In this document: positions 18,324-26,383 of the stretch, piece by piece | Layout of the letters: each line of letters starts with the position of its first letter | How positions within the stretch are numbered: position 1 is the first letter of the stretch | From: Arthrobacter citreus | Lineage (GTDB): Bacteria > Bacillota > Bacilli > Bacillales > Bacillaceae_G | Assembly (NCBI GenBank): GCA_013200995.1 | Contig: CP053688.1 | Location: 3,038,001 to 3,102,000 of the forward strand | Direction: 5' to 3' | Length of the DNA: 64,000 nucleotides | Notes under the pieces: model-generated | Told to the model about the DNA's origin: nothing | The model's database searches: none | The model's input: the letters and a program-made list of their open reading frames with translations, nothing else | Program-made: the position numbers and the translations under genes

Positions 18324-19103
18324 TCATCTTGATATGTAACTATTTTGAGTTCCCATTTTATATTGAGAGAAGTAGCTTTGGATTTTCTCTGAGGCTTTTT
18401 GGAGCTTCGGTAATACTTCAGGAACAATCGATTCAGGCATTCTATATTCTGGTCCCCCTATTGTTAATGAGGCAATAATTTCATTATTACTGTTAAATAA
18501 TGGGACAGCTAAAGCAAATATAGATTCAGAATATTCGCCGATTGAGTAGCACCATCCTTTTGCTCGAATTACTTCTAAATCAGCCATCAATTTTTCAGGT
18601 TCTAGAATTGTCTTACTAGTAAATGCCTGTAACCCTTTATTAATAATCTCTGCTCTTTTTTCTTCTGGGAGATAGGCCATCATAACTTTACTAGACGCCC
18701 CTGCGTATAGGACGGTTCGCGTTCCAATCGAAACAGCAAATTTAATTCTTTTTTCAGTTTCAGCAATTTCTACTGTGACACCCTCTGCTCCATCTAGCCA
18801 CGTTAAAAAAGTAGACTCTTCAGTATCCTCTGAAAGCTCTTTCATAATTGGATAGACGTAATCTGAAAGATTCATTTTTTCTTGAACAATATGACCATAT
18901 TCCAGAAAACGAATTCCAAGTTCATATTTCTTTGTTTCTGAGTTCTGAGATAAAAAACCATGACTTTCAAACGTCGATAAGATTCTATAAACGACTGAAT
19001 GGTTCATATTCATTTCCTTAGATAACTCTCGAACACCCCAAGACGGATTTTGCTTTGTAAAACATTTCAATAGCTCTAATGAATTGTCTAACGTCTTTAG
19101 CAT
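18324..19103 (-). CDS. IclR family transcriptional regulator
   Basis: A 259-residue regulator with an N-terminal winged helix-turn-helix (residues 1-65, LDNSLELLKCF...VRELSKEMNMNHSVVYRILSTFESHGFL) and a C-terminal IclR effector domain (about 75-245, with SIGTRTVLYAGASSKVMMAYLPEEKR). ATG 19103 lies six bases after AGAGGTG. It sits directly upstream of the OPT/DUF917/DUF1177/AroM operon on the same strand but has its own terminator. Similar dyad sites before both units suggest it controls the operon and itself. IclR members usually bind small aromatic or carboxylic ligands; the ligand here is unknown. Confidence 0.93.
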   Translation of the reverse strand: MLKTLDNSLELLKCFTKQNPSWGVRELSKEMNMNHSVVYRILSTFESHGFLSQNSETKKYELGIRFLEYGHIVQEKMNLSDYVYPIMKELSEDTEESTFLTWLDGAEGVTVEIAETEKRIKFAVSIGTRTVLYAGASSKVMMAYLPEEKRAEIINKGLQAFTSKTILEPEKLMADLEVIRAKGWCYSIGEYSESIFALAVPLFNSNNEIIASLTIGGPEYRMPESIVPEVLPKLQKASEKIQSYFSQYKMGTQNSYISR

Positions 19104-19131
19104 TTTGCCACACCTCTATGTCTCTCTATAG

Positions 19132-19144
19132 GAACCGCAGTTTC
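19132..19144. promoter_or_regulatory. candidate IclR autoregulatory site
   Basis: GAACCGCAGTTTC has the same GAAAC-nnn-GTTTC layout as the site at 18014-18028 with one half-site mismatch. It lies between a TATAAT-like sequence upstream and the regulator's start, consistent with self-repression. Confidence 0.4.
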
Positions 19145-19639
19145 TTTTTTTAATTATATTATAACTTTTAATTGTGGAAGATTAAAACAAAAAATGAAGA
19201 GCCGTCATAAGTTACTGTTTCATTTTCTTTACATATGTCTATCAGAAAGAGATCCAGTATGACAACATACAACTTTTATACTTTGGTAGTCTTATAATAT
19301 GTCTAAACATTTTAAAGAAATCCAACATCTTATAATGATCTCTGGCTATGGCTTGTTAAGAGGAAAATAACTGAATAAATTTTAACACATTAATTTATGA
19401 TCATTAGAATTAAAATAATTGAAGTTAAAAATAAAAACACTAGTAATAAAGGATAAACGAACAAATGCACTTTCATATCCTCCAATCGACTATATTTATC
19501 AAATGTACTATCTATTATCTAATTATATTTTTGTAAAAATTTTCCTCTTTTTTATTTTATTTTTCTTTGTAACCATATGTAAAAGTAAAAAACTAGTATT
19601 ATTTATTAAACAAATTTCGAATCTGCTATAGATATAGAA
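19145..19639. other. intergenic region without a supported gene
   Basis: AT-rich sequence upstream of the IclR gene and downstream of protease 3. Open frames here lack ribosome binding sites and have low-complexity translations. Nothing else recognised. Confidence 0.5.
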
Positions 19640-19668
19640 AGACTCCGGTTTACAACCGGAGCCAATAA
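19640..19668 (-). terminator. terminator of protease 3
   Basis: GGCTCCGGTT and AACCGGAGTC on the minus strand form a GC-rich stem with a short loop, 36 bases past the stop. The following tract TTTCTATAT is a weak T run. Confidence 0.7.
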
Positions 19669-19704
19669 AACTAAGAAATATTTTTAATTTATTCTTCTTT
19701 TATA

Positions 19705-22700
19705 TTAGTTAATCCCAAGATCTGCCTTAATGCTTTCTAAAGTAGCAGATTTGTATTTTTTCTTAGGTGCTGGTGAATTTGCGATTGAAGTATTTTGCAT
19801 TAAGTAGTTTTTCTCTACAAATGCAAAGTCTTTCGCATCAACTACGCCATCAAAATTAATATCCGCAGCACGTTTATTCGTTCCCCAATAAGTTTGAATA
19901 TAAATCGCATCCATTACATCGATGACATTATCGCCATTTACATCACCTGCACTGTTTTTGTCAATCTCAACTAACTTTTGTGCACCTGCAAGTTCACCAT
20001 CGAAGTTTCTTGTTAAATTTGTTGATACTTTACTTGCAAGATGTCCTGGCACCTTCACATAGATATCATAGTCTTTATCTGAAAAAGGCAGGTTATTAAA
20101 TGTAAAGTAACCACTTTTTGTAAGACTACTTACATCATAAGTTTTACCATTTGCATCCTGTGCATAAACGATTGCTCCAAGCTTAGAGTAGTCCAGAGCA
20201 GTATCTATTAGTCCATTTTTCATGAAAGCTTCAGGTGCCATAGTTCCGCTCACCGATGATTGTTTCGGTAATACATAGAATGGTTTGTCTTTATATACTT
20301 TAATTAAGTTAGTAGTAGTTGCATCTGCTGTTTTCTTATATTTAAACGATGATACATCAAATCCATATCCTTCTTGTAAATATAGATTATCTTTTGTCAA
20401 TTTAAGTGTAACATCTAAGAAAGGCAAGTCTTTATCAATTGTTAAACTTCCTTGATCAATAGAAGCACCTACTTTAACAGAACCTGTACTCAAAACTGGT
20501 GAATTTAAGTTAACTTTTGCCCCTTTTTCCTCAGCATATTTTTTAAATGCATCATTGATTTTTACGCTTTGGAATGAATAATTGTTACTAGAAAAAGGCA
20601 AAGTGAACTCTCCAGAAGCTAGCTGCTTAATATTGTTTAAGTTCAATGTCATTGTAATTTCGTCACCAAGTTTAATCTTGTCTTTGTTATAAGTTGGAAC
20701 TGCGTATTCTGTTCCTGCTTTAATAAACTGGTAACGCTTAATGCCTTTTGGATAAGATTCTGCTGCTGTTCCGTTATCAAAAGCAAATAAATTCGAATCT
20801 ACAAAACCTACTCCGTCAACCTCAGTCTTAGTTACTGGGAATCTAAAGTTACCATCCGGATCAATTGAAAGTAGACGATAATTATATACGCTATATTCAA
20901 AATTTAATGCACCATTAATCGATTGATCAACATTTAAACCTTTTTGTTTCAGTCGGTCAACACCTGCATCAAATATGTTACCATGAATCCAGATTGCTGG
21001 CCCATTATATCCAGCTTCTGTCGTATACATTGAATCGTTCACTTCATAAATACCTGGCTTCATATCTACTTCTAATTTAGGTGGTGTATTGTCAATCGTA
21101 AAGTTCGAATCCATGCTGTATGATTTTCCTTGGTCATCATGCGTAACCATTTCAAGGGTATAGTCGCCTTCAGGCAGCCTTACCTTTTGATTTGAAATAG
21201 GTCGTTTTTTATCATTTGTAAATGGATAGATTATACCAGTAAATAGACTCTGAGAAAAATAGTCTTTACCTGTCAATAGATTACTTGCAGCAAAAGTACC
21301 TACAACTCCAATTGGTTCGCCTGTATTTCCATCTTTCACTAATACATCGATCGCTGTTGCTGGGCTTGACAATCTAAAGTACACATTTTCAAATAATGTC
21401 GACATAGGATGTATATTTTCCGGATTATCCGACATCATTGGCCTACTCACGTGCATATAATCAAACCCTTTACCATTTTTTATATTAATTGCAAATGGGA
21501 TTTGATAGTTTTCTTCTTTATTGTTTGAATTGACGAAATAAATATATCCTTCATATCTTCCTGTTACTGCTTGTTTTGGTACATTAATTGTTGGATTAAT
21601 TTCGACAGATTTTCCTGCATCGACAGATATAGTACTTGGTACATCTACTGTTATACCATTTTTTTCACCATCTTGAACTTCACCTTTTGCTGGTAATAGC
21701 TTAACACTAATATCGAATTTCTTAAGATTTTGCTTATTACGATTTTCAACCACTACTTTTCGACTATCTTGAATTTTCTTATCATCTACTAGATAGTGAG
21801 TACCAAAAGCAATTGATCCTGTTTCTTCATCGATATCGACTATATTGCCGTCTACTTCATTTTTCGTTTTGTCCATAACTTTTAATAAAGTATCAGAATG
21901 AACTGCCTCATACACATCAATTCTCCCTGCTCCTACTTCATTAACAGAATAATCGCCGTTCATTTTATCAGCTGTATTCATTAATGCCTCTTTTACTTCA
22001 AAAGGTGTATAATCAGGGTGCGCTTGCAAGATTAATGCTGCAGATCCAGTAACGTGAGGGGTGGCCATTGACGTTCCTGAAAGACGACCATATGCCATCT
22101 CATAATTCGTATCGTCATTTTTGTTATTCATATAGATAGGAAGTGTAGAGAATATTGATACTCCAGGTCCCACGACATCTGGTTTGATATCATCATTCCC
22201 TTCAGCAGGTCCTCTTGAACTAAAATCTGCTAGGTGGTCTCCTTCTGTTTTCAGACTTCCTAATGATTGGAACGTAATTTCTTTTTGCCCTTTCAAACGT
22301 TCACCGTCAGCTTTAGAGATACGGAACGAAGGGATATAATTTGCTCCTTCGCCAATAAAAGCATCTATATTGCCATCAATATTATTATAAACAATTGCTG
22401 CTTTTGCTCCGGCTGCCTTTGCATTTTGGACTTTTTCATCAAAAGTATACGTTCCACGTTGAATCAACGCTACCTTACCAGCTACATCTTTATTCGTATA
22501 ATCAGCTTTTGTTCCTAAACCTACATCAACTAACTGTAAAGTCGTATTCTGAAGGTCTTCTAATTTATCTGAGTAATTTTGTGCTAAAAGTTGCATATTT
22601 GTGAAGTTTTGGTCACCAGCACTTGCATTGTATGTTGGAATCGTTTGAGATACATCACTCGCTCCAACCGTTACTGGAAAGGCAGCTGCACCTGGAGATC

Positions 22701-23859
22701 CAAGAGTTTTTTCATCTGGCCCCGCGTTACCTGCTGCGACACAAGCAACAGTACCTGATAGCATTGCATTGTTAATCGCAATCGATGTCGCTTCAAGTGG
22801 ATCATTAGCACTAGATCCTAAAGATAGGTTGATAACATCCATTCCATCTTTTACCGCTTTATCGATACCGGCCAAAACTGCTTCGTTTGATCCGCTACCA
22901 TATGGCCCTAAAACTCGGTATACATATAAATCAACGTCTGGAGCTACTCCCATAACGGCTGACGGTGAGTTGTTCTTCTTTTGTGCCCCAATCGATCCAG
23001 ATACATGTGTTCCATGCTCTGTATAATAAGTTGAACCATTTGCGTCCGTTTCTGCCTGTCCAGAAGCTTTCCAATCTTTATACGTTGTCTCCATCGGATC
23101 CGAATCATTATCAACAAAATCGTATCCACCTTTATAAATTCCTTTTAAATCAGGATGGTTATAGTCGATACCTGTATCAATAACCCCTACTTTGACGCCT
23201 TTACCAGTAATATTTTCAGCATGGAGCTTGTCCGCACCAATTTGAGGGAGGCTATCATCTACTTTTGTTGGAGTGGATGTTTGCATTTCATCAGCTACTT
23301 TTGGCTCATCAAGCTTCACTTGACCATCCTTCCAAACTCGTTTGACAACTCCAGTACTTAGCAATTGTTGAACTGTTGTTCCTGGCAAAGTCATTGCTAC
23401 ACCATTGAAAGCATCGTTGTATTCTCTTGTAATTTTAGCATCTTTCATTTTATCAGCTTTTCGTTCATTCTGACTCTTTACTTTATTCCACTCTTGTTTA
23501 AATTTAGCATGATCGCTACTTTGTTGTGTTTTTGCAGAAGAAAGAGATAGTCGTTTTCCTTTCACTGCCTGTTTTAAGACCTCTACCTTTGCAGGTGCTT
23601 CGTTAAATTCAACAATTACATTGACCAATTCAGAAGTTTTTTGGTTTATATCCGGCGAAATAACGAATCCTGGTGATGCATCAAGTTGTTTCAGTGCCAT
23701 TCTTTGTTCATCTGTTAGGCTTGCTAACATTTTTTCTACACTTTTCGAATTATTCTGACTTTTCTCTTCAGCATTCGCCTTATAGTGCATACCCGTCGTA
23801 AATAACATACTAGTAATGACAGTGCCCGTTAAAACACGTTTAAGATTTCCTTTTTTCAT
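19705..23859 (-). CDS. secreted S8 protease with cohesin-like and dockerin domains (protease 3)
   Basis: A 1384-residue secreted protease. ATG 23859 is preferred because AGGGGGAAAG lies immediately upstream; an in-frame TTG at 23880 is before that site. Signal peptide 1-30 (cleavage after ANA), I9 propeptide about 45-180, S8 domain about 210-650 with Asp228, His282 and Ser597 (GTSMATPHVTG), and a PA insert about 420-530. Beta modules, a cohesin-like domain about 1055-1190 (KIKLGDEITMTLNLNNIKQL) and a prealbumin-like module follow. The dockerin begins near Asp1306 (GDVNGDNVIDVMDA, ADINFDGVVDAKD). The tail is KKYKSATLESIKADLGIN. Unlike its sisters, the shared promoter arrangement is found only about 460 bases upstream, so it has either a long leader or another promoter. 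Confidence 0.93.
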   Translation of the reverse strand: MKKGNLKRVLTGTVITSMLFTTGMHYKANAEEKSQNNSKSVEKMLASLTDEQRMALKQLDASPGFVISPDINQKTSELVNVIVEFNEAPAKVEVLKQAVKGKRLSLSSAKTQQSSDHAKFKQEWNKVKSQNERKADKMKDAKITREYNDAFNGVAMTLPGTTVQQLLSTGVVKRVWKDGQVKLDEPKVADEMQTSTPTKVDDSLPQIGADKLHAENITGKGVKVGVIDTGIDYNHPDLKGIYKGGYDFVDNDSDPMETTYKDWKASGQAETDANGSTYYTEHGTHVSGSIGAQKKNNSPSAVMGVAPDVDLYVYRVLGPYGSGSNEAVLAGIDKAVKDGMDVINLSLGSSANDPLEATSIAINNAMLSGTVACVAAGNAGPDEKTLGSPGAAAFPVTVGASDVSQTIPTYNASAGDQNFTNMQLLAQNYSDKLEDLQNTTLQLVDVGLGTKADYTNKDVAGKVALIQRGTYTFDEKVQNAKAAGAKAAIVYNNIDGNIDAFIGEGANYIPSFRISKADGERLKGQKEITFQSLGSLKTEGDHLADFSSRGPAEGNDDIKPDVVGPGVSIFSTLPIYMNNKNDDTNYEMAYGRLSGTSMATPHVTGSAALILQAHPDYTPFEVKEALMNTADKMNGDYSVNEVGAGRIDVYEAVHSDTLLKVMDKTKNEVDGNIVDIDEETGSIAFGTHYLVDDKKIQDSRKVVVENRNKQNLKKFDISVKLLPAKGEVQDGEKNGITVDVPSTISVDAGKSVEINPTINVPKQAVTGRYEGYIYFVNSNNKEENYQIPFAINIKNGKGFDYMHVSRPMMSDNPENIHPMSTLFENVYFRLSSPATAIDVLVKDGNTGEPIGVVGTFAASNLLTGKDYFSQSLFTGIIYPFTNDKKRPISNQKVRLPEGDYTLEMVTHDDQGKSYSMDSNFTIDNTPPKLEVDMKPGIYEVNDSMYTTEAGYNGPAIWIHGNIFDAGVDRLKQKGLNVDQSINGALNFEYSVYNYRLLSIDPDGNFRFPVTKTEVDGVGFVDSNLFAFDNGTAAESYPKGIKRYQFIKAGTEYAVPTYNKDKIKLGDEITMTLNLNNIKQLASGEFTLPFSSNNYSFQSVKINDAFKKYAEEKGAKVNLNSPVLSTGSVKVGASIDQGSLTIDKDLPFLDVTLKLTKDNLYLQEGYGFDVSSFKYKKTADATTTNLIKVYKDKPFYVLPKQSSVSGTMAPEAFMKNGLIDTALDYSKLGAIVYAQDANGKTYDVSSLTKSGYFTFNNLPFSDKDYDIYVKVPGHLASKVSTNLTRNFDGELAGAQKLVEIDKNSAGDVNGDNVIDVMDAIYIQTYWGTNKRAADINFDGVVDAKDFAFVEKNYLMQNTSIANSPAPKKKYKSATLESIKADLGIN

Positions 23860-23888
23860 AACTTTCCCCCTGAATATCAAAATTAGTT

Positions 23889-23929
23889 GAACTTTTAAAA
23901 GTTCTTATGTTTTTTCAGAACATTCTGAA
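23889..23929. repeat. two palindromes just upstream of protease 3
   Basis: GAACTTTTAAAAGTTC (23889-23904) is a perfect 16-base palindrome, and TTCAGAACATTCTGAA (23914-23929) is palindromic except for its CA centre. They lie 30-70 bases before the start codon and could be operator sites or leader hairpins; neither occurs before the other proteases. Confidence 0.5.
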
Positions 23930-24320
23930 CCTCAAAACCAATGATATAGTTATCATTTTAAAAAATAAATTAAATAATAATGAACCAAGATTAAGTGAAA
24001 ATTATAGAGTTTACTATGAGTACTACTTTGATCAGAATGGGTACTTTAACTTTTATATGTTTTAGATGAAATTTAACTACTACTTACTTCATTTGTAGAA
24101 GATTATTTAGTGCCTCTTATGCGTTCAGGTGATTATATACTAAGTACAGCTTGATCCCGTACTTGTTTAAGAACCAAGGAACAGAACTATATATGTACTG
24201 TAAAACTCAATCCTATTTACACATTTTTTAAAACGGGCTTCACTATTTTTTCATCTCTCTAAAGTTAAAGAAATCATAATAAATTTCTCCCCCCCGTTAT
24301 CGACTTCCCATCCTAAATTG

Positions 24321-24359
24321 ATTATATGGAAAGTTGATTGCGTTGATATTTCGCAAAAT
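24321..24359 (-). promoter_or_regulatory. distant copy of the dockerin protease promoter
   Basis: Minus-strand TATAAT (24326-24321) with the near-palindrome ATTTCGCAAAAT (24348-24359) centred 27.5 bases from the first T of the -10, identical spacing to protease 4. The flanking ATATGGAAAGTTGATTG also resembles the proteases 4 and 5 promoters. The nearest downstream start is protease 3, about 460 bases away. Confidence 0.5.
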
Positions 24360-24518
24360 TCTGTCATTTCTTTAATATTTATCGACATAAATTAACAAAT
24401 ACTACCAATTTTTTAATTTAAAAAACGATTTCTATTATTAAATTGTTTATTTATCTCACAAACATTTAATGTTATATATTATTAGAAATTAAACCGGACA
24501 TAAACTATCTTCATCCTC

Positions 24519-24659
24519 TTAATCTACTAAAATATCAAACTTACAAATGATATACTCTAAATTTACATCTTGTTTTACTTGAATATGGTAACCTTGTCCG
24601 GGGTGCACAATATAAGAATTATGTGCATGTAAAAGATGGGACTCTTTCTCTATTGCCAT
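24519..24659 (-). pseudogene. 46-aa fragment resembling the N-terminal cupin of an AraC-type regulator
   Basis: ATG 24659 lies four bases after a very strong GGGGAAGGGGG. The 46 residues include SYIVHPGQGYHIQVKQDVN and LEYIICKFDIL, which resemble the ligand-binding cupin at the start of AraC/XylS regulators. The frame then stops; no helix-turn-helix follows. It reads like a truncated regulator gene, though a genuine small protein cannot be excluded. Confidence 0.45.
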
Positions 24660-25096
24660 CGCCCCCTTCCCCTCGTATTAGCAAATTTACCTTAGATCTC
24701 ATACTTACAAAATGAAACCTTTTTTCGCCTATACAATTTACCCAATAAACAAAAAAAAAGCTTGGTGACTAATCAAACTTTTTTTTGTTAGTTACTAAAA
24801 TGGGTTATTGATTCACGCTTGCCAAGCTATGACAAAGAGAAAAATCATATAATTTAGATTGTTATTTATTGTACTAAATTGTCATTTTCTTATTGATAAT
24901 CTTTGTATTTATAAAACAACTAGAAAACCCATTTATCAAGATATTTTTGTTTTTTCTCTTTATATGAATGTTTCCAACCAGATAAACCTCTTATCCAAGA
25001 AATTTCTTTCATGACTTTTCAAAAGAATTTACTTTTACGTATGTTCTATAACCTTTTGTAAAAATATAGTAAGAAACAAGTTAAAGGTTGAGGATT
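24660..25096. other. intergenic region
   Basis: AT-rich sequence between the AraC-like fragment and the DUF421 gene. It contains AGCTTGG near 24770 and CCAAGCT near 24823, which could pair, and T/A tracts around 24752-24787. No gene is supported. Confidence 0.4.
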
Positions 25097-25810
25097 ATGG
25101 TTAGTACTTTAGAAGTCATAATAAGAACATTTGCAGCATTTGTTTTACTTATTTGTATTACTCATTTACTTGGAAAACAAACGATTTCTAAAATGACTTA
25201 TCATGATTATATTTCATCAATTACACTAGGATCTATTGCAGGTAATTTGACATTTAATACATCCATAAAATTTAGTAATTATATTACCGCTTTAATTATT
25301 TTCTGTACTTTTTTATTTCTTGCTACCTTAGTTTCTTTAAAAAATAGAAATGCTAGAGCATTATTCAATGGAGAACCTACTGTTGTCATACAGGATGGAA
25401 AAATACTTGAAAAAAATCTGGAAAAGCTAAGAATTTCAATGGATTCGTTAAATCAAGCATTAAGAAGAAGAGATATATTTGATATTGATGAGGTCGAATA
25501 CGCTATTTTTGAACCTGACGGACATTTATCAATATTAAAGAAACCATCCTATCGATTTTTAACTAGAAAAGATTTTGGGATTTTTAGTCCTTCCCAATCT
25601 GCCTTCCCTATTGAAATCATTATGGATGGAATAGTGATTAATCGAAACCTCACCCAAAACCACCTAACAAAAGATTGGATTATGACTGAATTAGAGCAAA
25701 GATGTTTAAGTTTAGCTGATATTTCGTATTGTGTTCGAGGAACAAATGGGCAACTGTATTTTGATTTGTATAAAGATCAGATTGTTTCTCCTGTTGATAT
25801 AGAGTCATAA
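25097..25810 (+). CDS. DUF421 (YetF-like) membrane protein
   Basis: A 237-residue protein of the DUF421/YetF family, common in several copies in sporeforming bacilli. Three N-terminal membrane segments (about 5-25, 35-52, 58-78) are followed by a cytosolic region with the family features FNGEPTVVIQDGKI and the tetrad LNQALRRRDIFDIDEVEYAIFEPDGHLSI. ATG 25097 is chosen; AAAGG lies nine bases upstream. An in-frame TTG at 25088 directly abuts that site. The biological role is uncertain; some family members are linked to spore functions. A small spore protein gene follows 79 bases downstream on the same strand, which fits a sporulation context. Confidence 0.9.
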   Translation: MVSTLEVIIRTFAAFVLLICITHLLGKQTISKMTYHDYISSITLGSIAGNLTFNTSIKFSNYITALIIFCTFLFLATLVSLKNRNARALFNGEPTVVIQDGKILEKNLEKLRISMDSLNQALRRRDIFDIDEVEYAIFEPDGHLSILKKPSYRFLTRKDFGIFSPSQSAFPIEIIMDGIVINRNLTQNHLTKDWIMTELEQRCLSLADISYCVRGTNGQLYFDLYKDQIVSPVDIES

Positions 25811-25888
25811 AGAGTATCACCCATACTTAATAAATGAACACATAAATCAATTATGTTAGGTAACACTATCCTTGGAGGTGAAGGCACA

Positions 25889-26023
25889 ATGAGTAAAAAA
25901 TCAACTGGCAGAGGACAAAAAGCTCCAAGTGTAAATCCACAAGGATATGGGAAAGACGTTGAATTTTCAACTGAACCTCAAAGTGAGTTACAAAATTTAG
26001 CGAAAAAGTCGAGTAAAAAATAA
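25889..26023 (+). CDS. sspL: small acid-soluble spore protein SspL
   Basis: A 44-residue basic protein. It resembles B. subtilis SspL (42 residues): an N-terminal basic stretch (MSKKSTGRGQK), a central VNPQGYG corresponding to VTPQGD, and an ending SELQNLAKKSSKK corresponding to TELEERAKKSNTKR. ATG 25889 follows GGAGGTG by nine bases and a terminator follows the stop. SspL is a minor protein of the spore core, normally made in the forespore under sigma G. Its presence is the clearest sign that the organism forms endospores. Confidence 0.8.
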   Translation: MSKKSTGRGQKAPSVNPQGYGKDVEFSTEPQSELQNLAKKSSKK

Positions 26024-26040
26024 TCTTCGAATCATTTATG

Positions 26041-26084
26041 AAAAAACCAGAAAAGCCTTATTTCGCGGCCATTCTGGTTTTTTT
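26041..26084 (+). terminator. terminator of sspL
   Basis: AAAAAACCAGAA pairs with TTCTGGTTTTTT, with an inner GCC/GGC pairing, and ends in seven T on the plus strand. Confidence 0.8.
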
Positions 26085-26141
26085 AAATGATTTTAATGTT
26101 CGATAATTTATTTAAATAACGTTTTACGTTTTTCGCTGGCA

Positions 26142-26330
26142 TTAAAACATACTTGTAAGATGCACCTCAAGGCGAACCATTGTCTGTTCGGAACCTGGCA
26201 CAGCACACGTTTTCACCTTATCGAAAACAGCAAATTCTTCTTCAAAAAGTGAACGGTAAGTATGCTTTGTCTTATCATCAAGATCCTCAAAGATTGCTGT
26301 CTCATTTACTTTAAGTATCAGTTTTATTAT
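26142..26330 (-). pseudogene. unrecognised coding-like fragment
   Basis: A 62-codon open stretch without a start codon near its upstream stop (TGA at 26333-26331). The translation is protein-like and of balanced composition (for example IFEDLDDKTKHTYRSLFEEE and CAVPGSEQTMVRLEVHLTS). There is no ribosome binding site. It probably represents the C-terminal remnant of a lost gene; I do not recognise the family. Confidence 0.35.
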
Positions 26331-26345
26331 TCACAATGATTTAAA

Positions 26346-26378
26346 AAAACGGTAACCTCTAATGAGATTACCGTTTTT
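26346..26378 (-). terminator. terminator of protease 4
   Basis: AAACGGTAACCTC and GAGATTACCGTTT pair around a four-base loop with T runs on both sides. The stem is almost identical to those after protease 5 and the protease remnant. Confidence 0.87.
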
Positions 26379-26383
26379 ATAGA

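Noticed and set aside
19419..19631. 70-codon frame on the plus strand between the IclR gene and protease 3
   Set aside because: TTG start without a ribosome binding site and a low-complexity Phe/Ile/Leu-rich translation typical of AT-rich spacer.
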